From assembly GCA_051745065.1 (NCBI GenBank), contig JBNJDQ010000070.1, positions 1 to 12,255 of the forward strand: DNA of 12,255 bases. Reading direction: 5' to 3'. The stretch is from Chitinivibrio sp051745065 (GTDB lineage Bacteria; Fibrobacterota; Chitinivibrionia; Chitinivibrionales; Chitinivibrionaceae). The notes under the pieces are model-generated. The model was not told the DNA's origin. It did no database searches and worked only from the letters and a program-made list of their open reading frames with translations. Both the position numbers and the translations under genes were made by a program. Positions 1-7,012 of the stretch are shown in pieces (within the stretch, counting starts at the first letter, position 1; each line of letters begins with the position of its first letter).

Positions 1-24
1 GGCAATAACGGCGATATAGATCAT
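1..24 (-). CDS. 5' end of a membrane-type protein following nfeD (probably SPFH/FloA-like), partial
   Basis: Only the first eight codons are inside the window; they read MIYIAVIA, a hydrophobic start typical of an N-terminal membrane anchor. The ATG (24-22) overlaps the TGA stop of the nfeD gene (23-21) in an ATGA arrangement, and a GAGGA Shine-Dalgarno (35-31) sits six bases upstream, so a real start is well supported. Genes immediately downstream of NfeD proteases very often encode SPFH/flotillin-like proteins (FloA/YqfA), whose products begin with a short hydrophobic segment. That identity is inferred from context only; the eight residues cannot prove it. Confidence 0.6.
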
Positions 25-1481
25 TCCTGCTCCTCAACCTGCAGATACTGGCCGGAGACACCGGTTACCCGCACAGGTGTATCAGCATCAATAAAAAGCC
101 CCCGGGAAACGCCGTCATAGAGCGTTCCATCAATTTCTATACGACCAGTGGGATGCAGTTCACTGCGAACACGGCCATATGCCCCGACCAGAGCAGTCCG
201 GTCCATTTGGGAATCCCTGTCGATGGATGAGTCTGCCACAACGGAATCAAGTATAACGCCGGGAGCCACATGGTTTAACCGGGGAAATACGTATTTAAAA
301 AAGAGAACAATCAGAACAAGAGCTCCAAAGAAGGAATATCCCATGGCACTGATATTGCTTCGAAACAACTCCACCTGCCAGGGTTTGTCCCCTGCGGGTA
401 TAACAAAGCCCTGCAGAGAAAGAACACCGGCCAGGGCAATGCAGGCAATACCCAGTATCCCGGCAACACCAAAGCCCGGAATAATAAATATTTCCGCTGC
501 AAGCAGGGCAAATCCGATGATCAGAACAAGCAATTCCGTCTGATCTGCAAGCCCCACAAAGAGCTGACTGCCCATCACAAGGACAAGAAGTATGACCCCC
601 ACAGCTCCGGGGAAACCGAGACCGGGGGATCGAAACTCAACAAAAAGAGCCGCCATGGCAAGAGACATCAAAAGCGGAGCAATGGAGCCGATAAAGGACA
701 CAAACAGCTCCGACCAGCTACGTTCAAAGGTCTGTCCGGAGATACCCATGCCCGCAGAATCAAGGAAAACGGAAAGGTTGGTAAAACTGCCCCGGGAAAA
801 CCCCGTTTCCAGAGCCTCCTCATCGGTTACGGTCAGCAGTTCTTCATCTGAAAGAAATAGGTCAGTATTGTTTTTTTCCTCTTTCGTAAGACTTGAGTAT
901 TCATCGCCATTGAGATAATGGTGGGTCCCGGCGGAATCCGTCCATCGCCACACGGTGATATTCTGCGATACCATCGCTTCAGAAAGGAGCTCATTGTATC
1001 CTGCACGATCGGCATAGGCCCGAAACTTTGCCCGTAGGGGCGACTGCACCTTCTCACCAAGCATGTTCGGCCCTTCGGAGGACGCCACAATGGGCGCACA
1101 GTCACCCAGGGTGGCACCATGACGCATAAAGACGGAATCGCAGGCAACAGAAATAAGGGCAGCAGCCGAAAGAGCACGGTTCTGCACAAAAACCATATTG
1201 GGCACCGCAGAGGAAAAAATGCTGTCGGAAATCGCAAGAGCTGCGTCAACCCGTCCGCCGTCGGAGTTTACCGCAAACACAAGAGTATCTCCGCCGGCAG
1301 TACTGTCCAGAGCCCGGAACACGAGGTTCTTCATGCTGTGATCAACCATACCTTCAAGATGCACAAGATGTGTCGCCCCACGCAGAGGGAGGCACAAGGC
1401 AGTCAGAAAGAAAAGAAAAAAGGCCGAAACAGCAGTGCTGCGGCACATATTGTCAAAATAACGTCTCTTCATCCTGATCAT
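21..1481 (-). CDS. nfeD: NfeD-family membrane-bound serine protease (long form: ClpP-like protease + TM block + OB-fold)
   Basis: Membrane serine protease of the long NfeD (PH1510-like) family, expected to cleave membrane-associated substrates outside the cytoplasm and to work with an SPFH/stomatin partner. Counting from MIRMKRR (486 aa), residues about 16-35 form a signal peptide, and a ClpP/SppA-like protease domain follows. The oxyanion-side motif is NSDGG (72-76), the nucleophile is Ser105 in ALSAAALIS, and the general base is probably Lys144 in GEKVQS. The 39-residue Ser-Lys spacing is close to the 41 of PH1510 (S97/K138). The domain closes with LLTVTDEEALETG. Four or five membrane helices occupy about 259-400, and a C-terminal NfeD OB-fold (about 429-483) is recognised by GRIEIDGTLYDGVS. 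A longer frame begins with a TTG at 1514 but has no ribosome site there. The ATG at 1481 (or 1472) lies just after a GGGAGGAG. It overlaps the upstream beta-helix gene by about 29 bases. Confidence 0.9.
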   Translation of the reverse strand: MIRMKRRYFDNMCRSTAVSAFFLFFLTALCLPLRGATHLVHLEGMVDHSMKNLVFRALDSTAGGDTLVFAVNSDGGRVDAALAISDSIFSSAVPNMVFVQNRALSAAALISVACDSVFMRHGATLGDCAPIVASSEGPNMLGEKVQSPLRAKFRAYADRAGYNELLSEAMVSQNITVWRWTDSAGTHHYLNGDEYSSLTKEEKNNTDLFLSDEELLTVTDEEALETGFSRGSFTNLSVFLDSAGMGISGQTFERSWSELFVSFIGSIAPLLMSLAMAALFVEFRSPGLGFPGAVGVILLVLVMGSQLFVGLADQTELLVLIIGFALLAAEIFIIPGFGVAGILGIACIALAGVLSLQGFVIPAGDKPWQVELFRSNISAMGYSFFGALVLIVLFFKYVFPRLNHVAPGVILDSVVADSSIDRDSQMDRTALVGAYGRVRSELHPTGRIEIDGTLYDGVSRGLFIDADTPVRVTGVSGQYLQVEEQE

Positions 1482-2787
1482 ACTCCTCCCGATTGTGATC
1501 TTCTCCTTCGGCAAGTGCCGGGTAGAGAGATTTCATATACAGTTCCCGCTGCTCCACTTTACCGGAAAGATCCCCTGCATCAAAGCCCAGAATCTCCGCC
1601 ATCTCTTTCAGATCAACCGTCTCGGGAGTATTGATTTTCACACGATACGCCCCTTCTCCCGTACAACCGACGGACAGATTTGTTCGGTAATCCCCCTCTG
1701 CCGCATTTGTGAAAAGGGTACCATCATTTTCATTTTTCTGCAAATTATTATTCCCTTCAACTCCGGAACAGTCCGGAACGGGACAATTATAAAAAAGATT
1801 ATCGGAGAAAAGAGCAGAACACCGCTCACTGCCTTCAATACTGCAGCAGGAGGAAACCGAATCCGTAAAAACAAAACTGTTGTTATAAAACAGATCCGGC
1901 AGAAGACATTGTTCAAACTTCATGGAGATGCCGGAATCGACAAAACAATTTTCATGGGCAGCAAGATCTCCGAAATGGGCACCAACCCCACTGCTGCATC
2001 GGTCAAAGCGATTGCCCGAAACAACAATTCCGAAACCGCTGCTATGCAAAACTGCATGTGTACAGTCCCGAAAAAGAGAATCCGTCACCCGGGTTCCGTT
2101 GGCCTTAATACGCACCCCCTCAGCACATCCGGTAAAGCGTGACTCTTCCACTTTAAAATAACTGAATTCGTCGATTTCATCCCCGCTGCCGACAACAACC
2201 GCCGTACCGAGATTTTCAAAATCACAATACCGAACAACACCTTTGCGACTGACGCGAATGGAATCATCCTCTTCATCCCGGCTTTGGGAAAGGAGTATTC
2301 CGATCTGCGTATCATCCTTTTCCCTGCGGGCGATACGAATATTCTCAAAGAAATTATCAACTCCGCCGGATCCACCGGTGAACAAAGAGCACTCTGCTTC
2401 GTGACCGCAGTTATTCAGGACGATATTCTTAAATATATTGAACTTCGAATCCCCCACGATCGAAAGAGCCGCAGCAGAGGTATTCTCAAAACGGATACCC
2501 GAGAGAACAATATTCTGTATAGAATAACAGTACCAGGACGCCGTAAACACCGCCGGTTCATCATCGGGATCGGCAATAATTCGTATGGGACTGCGTAACT
2601 CACCCCGCACATCCTGCAGAGTAACGGTCTGTGAATACGGACCGCCCCGCAACACGACAGTTTCACCGGGGGATGCCGCCTTCACGGCTTCGTTTACGCT
2701 GGCAAAAGGGGAGTCTTCACTGCCGTCGCCGCCTTCTTCTGCCCGTGGACTCACCCAGATATTTCGTCTATCTTTTCTGTTCAGCAT
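1453..2787 (-). CDS. Right-handed parallel beta-helix (pectate-lyase-like fold) protein
   Basis: A 444-residue protein. Its N-terminus has the usual opening of DUF1565/pectate-lyase-like beta-helix proteins: IWVSPRA, then PFASVNEAVKAASPGETVVLRGGPY (residues about 27-51, quoted in two parts). Repeated short strands follow, of the type 'SGIRFENTSAAAL', 'VRYCDFENLG', 'VEESRFTGC', 'VTDSLFRDC', 'VSGNRFDRC', spaced 20-25 residues apart as in PbH1 coils. The tail (about 412-444) is strongly acidic and not helix-like. No signal peptide is visible from this start, so the location is uncertain. In-frame upstream starts exist (ATG 2841, TTG 2901) but lack good ribosome sites and run deep into gerW. The ATG at 2787 overlaps the gerW stop region by 20 bases, favouring translational coupling. 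Such folds bind or cleave polysaccharides or act as scaffolds; no catalytic set can be assigned here. Confidence 0.75.
   Translation of the reverse strand: MLNRKDRRNIWVSPRAEEGGDGSEDSPFASVNEAVKAASPGETVVLRGGPYSQTVTLQDVRGELRSPIRIIADPDDEPAVFTASWYCYSIQNIVLSGIRFENTSAAALSIVGDSKFNIFKNIVLNNCGHEAECSLFTGGSGGVDNFFENIRIARREKDDTQIGILLSQSRDEEDDSIRVSRKGVVRYCDFENLGTAVVVGSGDEIDEFSYFKVEESRFTGCAEGVRIKANGTRVTDSLFRDCTHAVLHSSGFGIVVSGNRFDRCSSGVGAHFGDLAAHENCFVDSGISMKFEQCLLPDLFYNNSFVFTDSVSSCCSIEGSERCSALFSDNLFYNCPVPDCSGVEGNNNLQKNENDGTLFTNAAEGDYRTNLSVGCTGEGAYRVKINTPETVDLKEMAEILGFDAGDLSGKVEQRELYMKSLYPALAEGEDHNREEYDQDEETLF
1483..1490 (-). promoter_or_regulatory. Shine-Dalgarno deciding the nfeD start
   Basis: On the minus strand GGGAGGAG lies inside the 3' end of the beta-helix gene. 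It is very close to the ATG at 1481 (three bases after GGAGG) and about ten bases from the next in-frame ATG at 1472. Either could be the true start; both preserve the signal peptide. The more distal TTG at 1514 has no such site, which argues against the longer reading. Confidence 0.6.
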
Positions 2788-3151
2788 TCCTTTTTCGGCC
2801 TTTCTCTTTATCAAAAACTGCTTTAACCCGTTGAACAACATGATCCGGTGCAAGATCAACAATCTGCATAACAATACGGTCAATGGTGGAGCGCTTATCA
2901 ATGCGATGCACCGTCACATCCCCATCAACTGTCACCGAAACCAGGGCAACCGGAACAACCTTAACCCCGCCGCCGGAGCCGCTTGCGCCGTCCCGCTTAT
3001 CGCTGCCCGCTGCAGAAAAACCGAAGGAGATCCGCGTCACAGGAATCAGGGTTGTTGTTCCTGCGGTGATGGGCTCACCGAACACGGTCTCGCTCTTAAC
3101 GCTTCCCTGCAGTTCCTTCAAAAGAATTTGCAGTGTATCACTTATTGACAT
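2768..3151 (-). CDS. GerW / YtfJ-family protein (Spore_YtfJ domain)
   Basis: A 127-residue small protein matching the GerW/YtfJ family. The N-terminal amphipathic helix (SISDTLQILLKELQ) is followed by the diagnostic VFGEPITAGTTTLIPVTRIS and the Gly-rich FGFSAAG segment. Then come a GSGGGVKVVPVALVSV strand pair and a C-terminal helix (IDRIVMQIVDLAP) with a basic tail. GerW/YtfJ was named from Bacillus spores but occurs widely in non-sporulating bacteria, where its role is unknown, so the name should not be read as evidence of sporulation. The ATG is preceded by AAGGGG at about eight bases' spacing. It appears to open the coupled unit gerW - beta-helix - nfeD - next gene, 120 bases after hydF on the same strand. 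Confidence 0.85.
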   Translation of the reverse strand: MSISDTLQILLKELQGSVKSETVFGEPITAGTTTLIPVTRISFGFSAAGSDKRDGASGSGGGVKVVPVALVSVTVDGDVTVHRIDKRSTIDRIVMQIVDLAPDHVVQRVKAVFDKEKGRKRNAEQKR

Positions 3152-3182
3152 AGTATTTCCCCTTTTCTGTCATATTCTCACC

Positions 3183-3203
3183 CCGGCATTGTCACATTGC
3201 CGG
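3183..3203 (-). other. Hairpin in the hydF-gerW gap (possible leader structure or operator)
   Basis: CCGGCA and TGCCGG form a perfect six-base-pair stem around a nine-base loop, about 30 bases upstream of the gerW start. No T-run follows on either strand, so it is not a standard intrinsic terminator. On the minus strand the loop contains a GTGACA resembling a -35 hexamer with a poorly spaced TATGAC downstream. A promoter for the gerW unit somewhere in this 120-base gap is plausible but not shown. Confidence 0.3.
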
Positions 3204-3271
3204 AGGCTCTCATGTTTTGCGGATTGCCGTACCCAGGGCATCAGCCCCGCAGTATATCTGAAGCAGTACAG

Positions 3272-4504
3272 TCATTTTATACACATATCTTCGTACAGAA
3301 GCTGTGCAGCGGGAAATGGTGAAAGAATCCGTTTGAGGCAGCCCTGAACACAGGCAATGGTAACACCGTAATTGGTCACGGGCACCCCCCGCCGGGCAGC
3401 CCGGTCCATGCGCTGAACCATCTCGCGCCCCGTCAGCATGCAACCGCCGCAGTGAATAACCAAGCGGTACTCCTGCAGATTTTGGGGATAATCCCGACCG
3501 GAAAAAACATCAAAATGAATATCCGCACCACTGAACTGTTTCACCCAGCGGGGGATCTTCACCCGGCCGATATCATCGGACATGGCGTGGTGAGAGCAGG
3601 CCTCTGCAATGAGTATTCTATCCCCATCGTGCAGTTGCGAAAGCGTTGCAACACCTTCCACAAGGCGGTTTAATTCTCCCTTGAATCGTGCAAAAAGCGT
3701 GGAGAAAGTCGTTACGTTCACATCGGGCGGCGAATCGGCCACCATCTTTTTGGTTACCTGGGAATCACATACCACGAGATCCGGCTTCTTCTTCAGATTA
3801 TTCAGGAACCATGAATATTCCCGCTCCTTGACAACGGTGACAGCAGCATCGCTGTCAAGGACATCGCGGATGGACTGCACCTGCGGCAGAATCAAACGCC
3901 CCCGGGGAGCCTGCAGATCGATGGGAACAATAAACACTGCATGCCCCCCTGCCGGAAGCAGATCCCCCAGTATGGATTTGGGCTGCACAAACTCACGGGG
4001 CAGCACCTGAATCAGGGCCGCCCTGAAGGCCTCAAACTGAGCCGAGTCATGGCGCACAGCAGAAAAAGTAACCACCGGACCGAATTGTTTAAGCTCTGCA
4101 AGACGTGCCGGGGAAGGCTCTTGCAGATCAATCTTGTTGATAACGTGAATCACGGGAAGATTTTCTTCCTGTGCACGCCTGCGCAAGGTCTCTTCGGCTC
4201 TGTCGGAATGGGCCGAACAGAGGATCACCGCCACATCAGCGCGATGGAAAATCTTTTCCGTCCGATCGCCTCTTTTACCCCCCAGGACCGAATCGTCACC
4301 GGCACCGGCGGTGTCAAGGAACATGACGGGCCCCACAGGAAGAAGCTCCATGGCTTTTTCAACCACATCAGTTGTTGTACCGGCAACTTCGGAGGTAATG
4401 GATACATCCTGGCCGGTAATCCGATTGAGAAAACTGGATTTGCCCGCATTCGTTTCACCGAAGATACCAATCTGCAGGCGCAGGGATTTCGGGGTCTTCT
4501 CCAT
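3272..4504 (-). CDS. hydF: [FeFe]-hydrogenase H-cluster maturation GTPase HydF
   Basis: A 410-residue scaffold GTPase on which the 2Fe subcluster of [FeFe]-hydrogenase is assembled, with HydE and HydG, before transfer to the hydrogenase. The Ras-like GTPase domain is complete: P-loop GETNAGKS (16-23), switch TTT (43-45), DTAG (64-67), NKID (123-126) and SA (148-149). A dimerisation region follows, then the C-terminal iron-sulphur domain with the family signature C303-S-H305 ... H351-C352-x-x-C355. The 45 residues between the two His fit the known CxH-X44-53-HCxxC pattern. The start is fixed by AAGGAG six bases upstream of the ATG; the frame stays open for a further 59 codons with no domain homology. 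HydE, HydG and hydrogenase genes are not in the window, so the maturation genes are scattered or lie elsewhere. Presence of HydF implies anaerobic hydrogen metabolism. Confidence 0.97.
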   Translation of the reverse strand: MEKTPKSLRLQIGIFGETNAGKSSFLNRITGQDVSITSEVAGTTTDVVEKAMELLPVGPVMFLDTAGAGDDSVLGGKRGDRTEKIFHRADVAVILCSAHSDRAEETLRRRAQEENLPVIHVINKIDLQEPSPARLAELKQFGPVVTFSAVRHDSAQFEAFRAALIQVLPREFVQPKSILGDLLPAGGHAVFIVPIDLQAPRGRLILPQVQSIRDVLDSDAAVTVVKEREYSWFLNNLKKKPDLVVCDSQVTKKMVADSPPDVNVTTFSTLFARFKGELNRLVEGVATLSQLHDGDRILIAEACSHHAMSDDIGRVKIPRWVKQFSGADIHFDVFSGRDYPQNLQEYRLVIHCGGCMLTGREMVQRMDRAARRGVPVTNYGVTIACVQGCLKRILSPFPAAQLLYEDMCIK

Positions 4505-4510
4505 ATACAG

Positions 4511-4516
4511 CTCCTT
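4511..4516 (-). promoter_or_regulatory. Shine-Dalgarno deciding the hydF start
   Basis: AAGGAG on the minus strand, six bases before the ATG at 4504. It supports the 410-residue protein beginning MEKTPKSL directly before the GTPase fold, rather than the 469-residue open frame beginning at 4681, which would overlap the end of the preceding gene. Confidence 0.8.
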
Positions 4517-4580
4517 ATGATACAGAAATATACAAAATGGAGCCGCCCAGGATTGTAAAAAGTGATGAATCGCGGTGATA

Positions 4581-5864
4581 TTATGTTCCCTCTCCTCCTG
4601 TGGTATCTGAGGAGCTGTTATCATCCATGAAAAGGCGGTTTTTTCCTGCATCCTTCGCCCTGTAGAGGGCAGCATCCGCACGGGAGATCAACTCCTGCAG
4701 GGAATCGGCTCTTCCCCGGGCACCTCCCACGGAGACCGTACAGGGGATGGACTGTTTCCCATGGGTAATCTTCATATCAGCCACAGCACTGCGCAGCCGC
4801 TCCAGAACGGCAACACTGTTACGGGAATCCCGCCCGGTCAAAAGCAGACAAAACTCCTCTCCGCCGTAGCGACAGATTATATCGTTGCGCCGCAACTCCC
4901 GAAAAAGCAGGGCGCTCATCCCGGCAATAACCGCATCTCCGGCGGGATGCCCGTACGTATCGTTTACGGCTTTAAAATCGTCAATATCGATCATTCCCAC
5001 GGCAAGAGAAATATCACCGCGTTGATAATTGGCAAACAGGGCGGCACCGATTTCCATAAAATAACGCCGGGTATACGCTCCGGTCAGACTGTCGCGCTGT
5101 GCCATGTGACGCATGCGCAGATAGGCGATCACCTGCATGAGAGAACTGTGAACAGTTATCTGAAAATGCTCCAGCCCCAAAGCCGATGAGAACCGCTTGC
5201 GCAGGCAGTGATTTGCACCGGCATACAGCAGGTTCAGCTCCTCCTCATCGCCAAGGCCTTCATCGGTAAGAACAATAATACAGAGATCCTCACGGCTGCG
5301 TTCACGCCGAATCCGCGCAATGGTGTCTTCAAGGGATATCCGATGAAGTCCCGTATCAAATATACCGAGATGAATTCCCTCATCGGCAGCCACTGCAGCG
5401 GGAGCTGTCTGAGCAGGAACGGGACACTGCACGGCGAACCCCATAGTGCTGATCATTCTGCGCAGCAGCCCCTGCAGGGATTTATCCCGCAGGTAACAGG
5501 CAATCCGGATCTCTTTACGAAACGGAATCTGCCGTATCTGAGAGATAATAAAATCAATATTTCCACCACCGTATCCGGGAACAGTATCAATGAGTTTACG
5601 CGCATTCAAACGGGCACGGGTATTCATGGGAATACCGTGCGTCACCAGCAGGGTGGGCACATCGTTAACCGGCGTATATTCATCGGGGGAAATTTTCAGA
5701 CTCATAATACACGCCACCGGCGGATCTGCGGCAGCAGTGGCCCGGGTCCGGGCTTCGGCGACATCCCCGCAACGTACAACAGTGCAATCCATGAGTGTCT
5801 GCAATCGACTTTCCAGTAATGCCGTATCTTCCCGCACATCCTCAACAATGATTATCCAGTTCAC
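4581..5864 (-). CDS. Diguanylate cyclase with two degenerate receiver-like domains (REC-REC-GGDEF)
   Basis: A 427-residue cytoplasmic protein predicted to make cyclic di-GMP. The GGDEF domain (about 252-415) has DSLTGAYTRR, metal-binding MIDIDDFK (first Asp 293), ND 301-302, and an active-site GGEEF at 334-338. RRND (325-328) five residues before it is a canonical RxxD inhibitory site, so product feedback is expected. The N-terminal half resembles two receiver domains. The first (about 2-112) has an acidic patch VEDVRED, but the usual phosphoacceptor Asp is replaced (CIMSLKI). The second (about 118-245) keeps a likely Asp170 in GIFDTGL, Thr200 in VLTDEG and a Lys near 223 but lacks the acidic pair. 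Control by phosphorylation is therefore doubtful for the first and possible for the second. The GTG start is fixed by AGGAGG five bases upstream; the longer frame from 5951 has no support. It is divergent from the NFACT-R gene. Confidence 0.92.
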   Translation of the reverse strand: MNWIIIVEDVREDTALLESRLQTLMDCTVVRCGDVAEARTRATAAADPPVACIMSLKISPDEYTPVNDVPTLLVTHGIPMNTRARLNARKLIDTVPGYGGGNIDFIISQIRQIPFRKEIRIACYLRDKSLQGLLRRMISTMGFAVQCPVPAQTAPAAVAADEGIHLGIFDTGLHRISLEDTIARIRRERSREDLCIIVLTDEGLGDEEELNLLYAGANHCLRKRFSSALGLEHFQITVHSSLMQVIAYLRMRHMAQRDSLTGAYTRRYFMEIGAALFANYQRGDISLAVGMIDIDDFKAVNDTYGHPAGDAVIAGMSALLFRELRRNDIICRYGGEEFCLLLTGRDSRNSVAVLERLRSAVADMKITHGKQSIPCTVSVGGARGRADSLQELISRADAALYRAKDAGKNRLFMDDNSSSDTTGGEGT

Positions 5865-5869
5865 CCCTA

Positions 5870-5875
5870 CCTCCT
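5870..5875 (-). promoter_or_regulatory. Shine-Dalgarno deciding the GTG start of the diguanylate cyclase
   Basis: AGGAGG on the minus strand lies five bases before GTG at 5864. A perfect anti-SD match at ideal spacing makes this GTG the start, placing the first residues (VNWIIIVED) at the first strand of the receiver fold. Confidence 0.8.
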
Positions 5876-5890
5876 GATACATGGGAATAC

Positions 5891-5896
5891 AGTATA
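5891..5896 (-). promoter_or_regulatory. Possible -10 element of the diguanylate cyclase promoter
   Basis: TATACT on the minus strand differs from TATAAT at one position and would start transcription about 20 bases before the GTG. No good -35 lies at 16-18 bases; TTGCAT occurs only at 20. It is weakly supported, but the location in the divergent 123-base intergenic gap fits. Confidence 0.25.
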
Positions 5897-5987
5897 GTAC
5901 GCTCATGACCGTCTTCATGCAAGGCAAAAGACTGATCTCCCCCGATTTCATCTGCAGAATCTATTTTATACGCACAAGGAGAACCTT

Positions 5988-6878
5988 ATGAGTGACCAGG
6001 AACAACTGTCCCCGCAGGATGAACTTGCCGCATTGGTAAAGAAACTCCGCCAGTCGCGGAAAAAAGCTCTGCGCCGTCTTGAAAAGCAACTCAAAGAAAA
6101 GGAAGAGGCTGCCCGCTGGCCCCAGCTGCGACATACCGGCGACACCATCCTTACGCATAAGAACGAGATTCAGCGCGGTATGAAAAGCTTCGAAACCGCG
6201 GATGTACACACAGCTGCCCCGCTTACCATTAAGCTCAACCCCAAATGCAATGCCGTCCGAAATGCAGAACTGTACTACAAAAAAGCCAAAAAAGGAGAAC
6301 GGGGACACGCCGCCTGCGTTGAAAAAGTTGCCCGGACACGTGAGGATATTGCCGCTGATGATGAGCTTCTCAAACGCGCAGAGGAAGCCCTTTCGCAGGA
6401 AAATCTTTCTGCCGACGAGGCCCATGCCCTTGCTCAGGAGATTCGCCCCCGCCTGAAAAGCGTCCCCTCTTCCGGCAGAAAAAAAACGCAGGAGAAGAGT
6501 CTGCCCTATCGCCGCTACGAATACCGGGGCTGGACGATCTATGCGGGAAAAACGGCAAAAATAAATGATGAGCTTTCCACACGCTTTGCCAAACCAAGCG
6601 ACATCTGGCTTCACGCTGTGGGCTATGCCGGCTCCCATGTCATAATCCGCCGCAAAAAGAACACGCCCTGGCCTCCGCCGGAGATTATCGATACAGCAGG
6701 AGGTATTGCTGTGTTCTTTTCCAAGGCAAAACACACCTCATACGCGGAGGTGCATATAACAGAGGCGCGTTTTGTCCGCAAGCCGCGCAAATCTCCGCCC
6801 GGGCTGGTTGTTGCCGACCGTTGCAAAACCAAACGGGTTACCCCCGTGGACCCGCAGCAGCTCTTCCGTAGCACCTGA
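5988..6878 (+). CDS. NFACT-M/NFACT-R (DUF814) protein, RqcH/FbpA-like but lacking the NFACT-N half
   Basis: A 296-residue cytoplasmic protein homologous to the C-terminal half of RqcH/Tae2/FbpA. Residues about 12-150 match the coiled-coil middle region: heptad-like KALRRLEKQLKEKEEA, then the family's IKLNPKCNAVRNAELYYKK segment. Residues about 173-285 form the NFACT-R domain with YRGWTIYAGK, INDELSTRFAKPSDIWLHA (DIWLH 205-209), SHVIIRR, a PPEIIDTAGG helix and the closing RKPRKSPPGLV. Full-length RqcH is roughly 550 residues and adds Ala tails to stalled chains on 60S/50S subunits. The NFACT-N domain with the Asp-Arg pair needed for that, and the helix-hairpin-helix, are absent. AAGGAG six bases before the ATG shows this is an intact start, not a truncation. 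NFACT-R binds RNA in family members. A ribosome- or RNA-linked role is likely, but tail synthesis by this protein alone is not. Confidence 0.88.
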   Translation: MSDQEQLSPQDELAALVKKLRQSRKKALRRLEKQLKEKEEAARWPQLRHTGDTILTHKNEIQRGMKSFETADVHTAAPLTIKLNPKCNAVRNAELYYKKAKKGERGHAACVEKVARTREDIAADDELLKRAEEALSQENLSADEAHALAQEIRPRLKSVPSSGRKKTQEKSLPYRRYEYRGWTIYAGKTAKINDELSTRFAKPSDIWLHAVGYAGSHVIIRRKKNTPWPPPEIIDTAGGIAVFFSKAKHTSYAEVHITEARFVRKPRKSPPGLVVADRCKTKRVTPVDPQQLFRST

Positions 6879-6913
6879 GAGTTTTCCAAAATGCCCCTGC
6901 AGACAGAAAACAG

Positions 6914-6942
6914 CTGAAAGATATCTGTAATAATAGTATATT
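6914..6942 (+). promoter_or_regulatory. Candidate promoter of the first receptor cyclase
   Basis: CTGAAA (6914-6919), a 17-base spacer and TATATT (6937-6942) give a plausible sigma70-type promoter in the only AT-rich part of the 134-base gap after the NFACT-R gene. It would leave a leader of about 64 bases. The gap holds no gene and no clear terminator. Confidence 0.35.
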
Positions 6943-7012
6943 TCAATTGTGTTTGGCTGGATATCGCGCCGACAGCGTTTTCCAGGAGTCATGAATAACA
7001 GGGATATCGGGT

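Noticed and set aside
2768..3151. GerW-family protein as evidence that the organism makes spores.
   Set aside because: The family is widespread outside spore formers, and nothing else in the window is sporulation-related.
4505..4681. Long N-terminal extension of hydF in the same open frame.
   Set aside because: It has no HydF homology, overlaps the end of the diguanylate cyclase gene, and the ATG at 4504 has an ideal Shine-Dalgarno.
5865..5951. Longer start for the diguanylate cyclase at 5951.
   Set aside because: The GTG at 5864 has a perfect AGGAGG at five bases and places the receiver fold at the N-terminus; the extension contains the Shine-Dalgarno itself.
5961..6734. Large minus-strand open frame opposite the NFACT-R gene.
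   Set aside because: It is an antisense shadow: the plus strand encodes clear NFACT-M/R motifs with a good ribosome site, and the minus product matches nothing I recognise.
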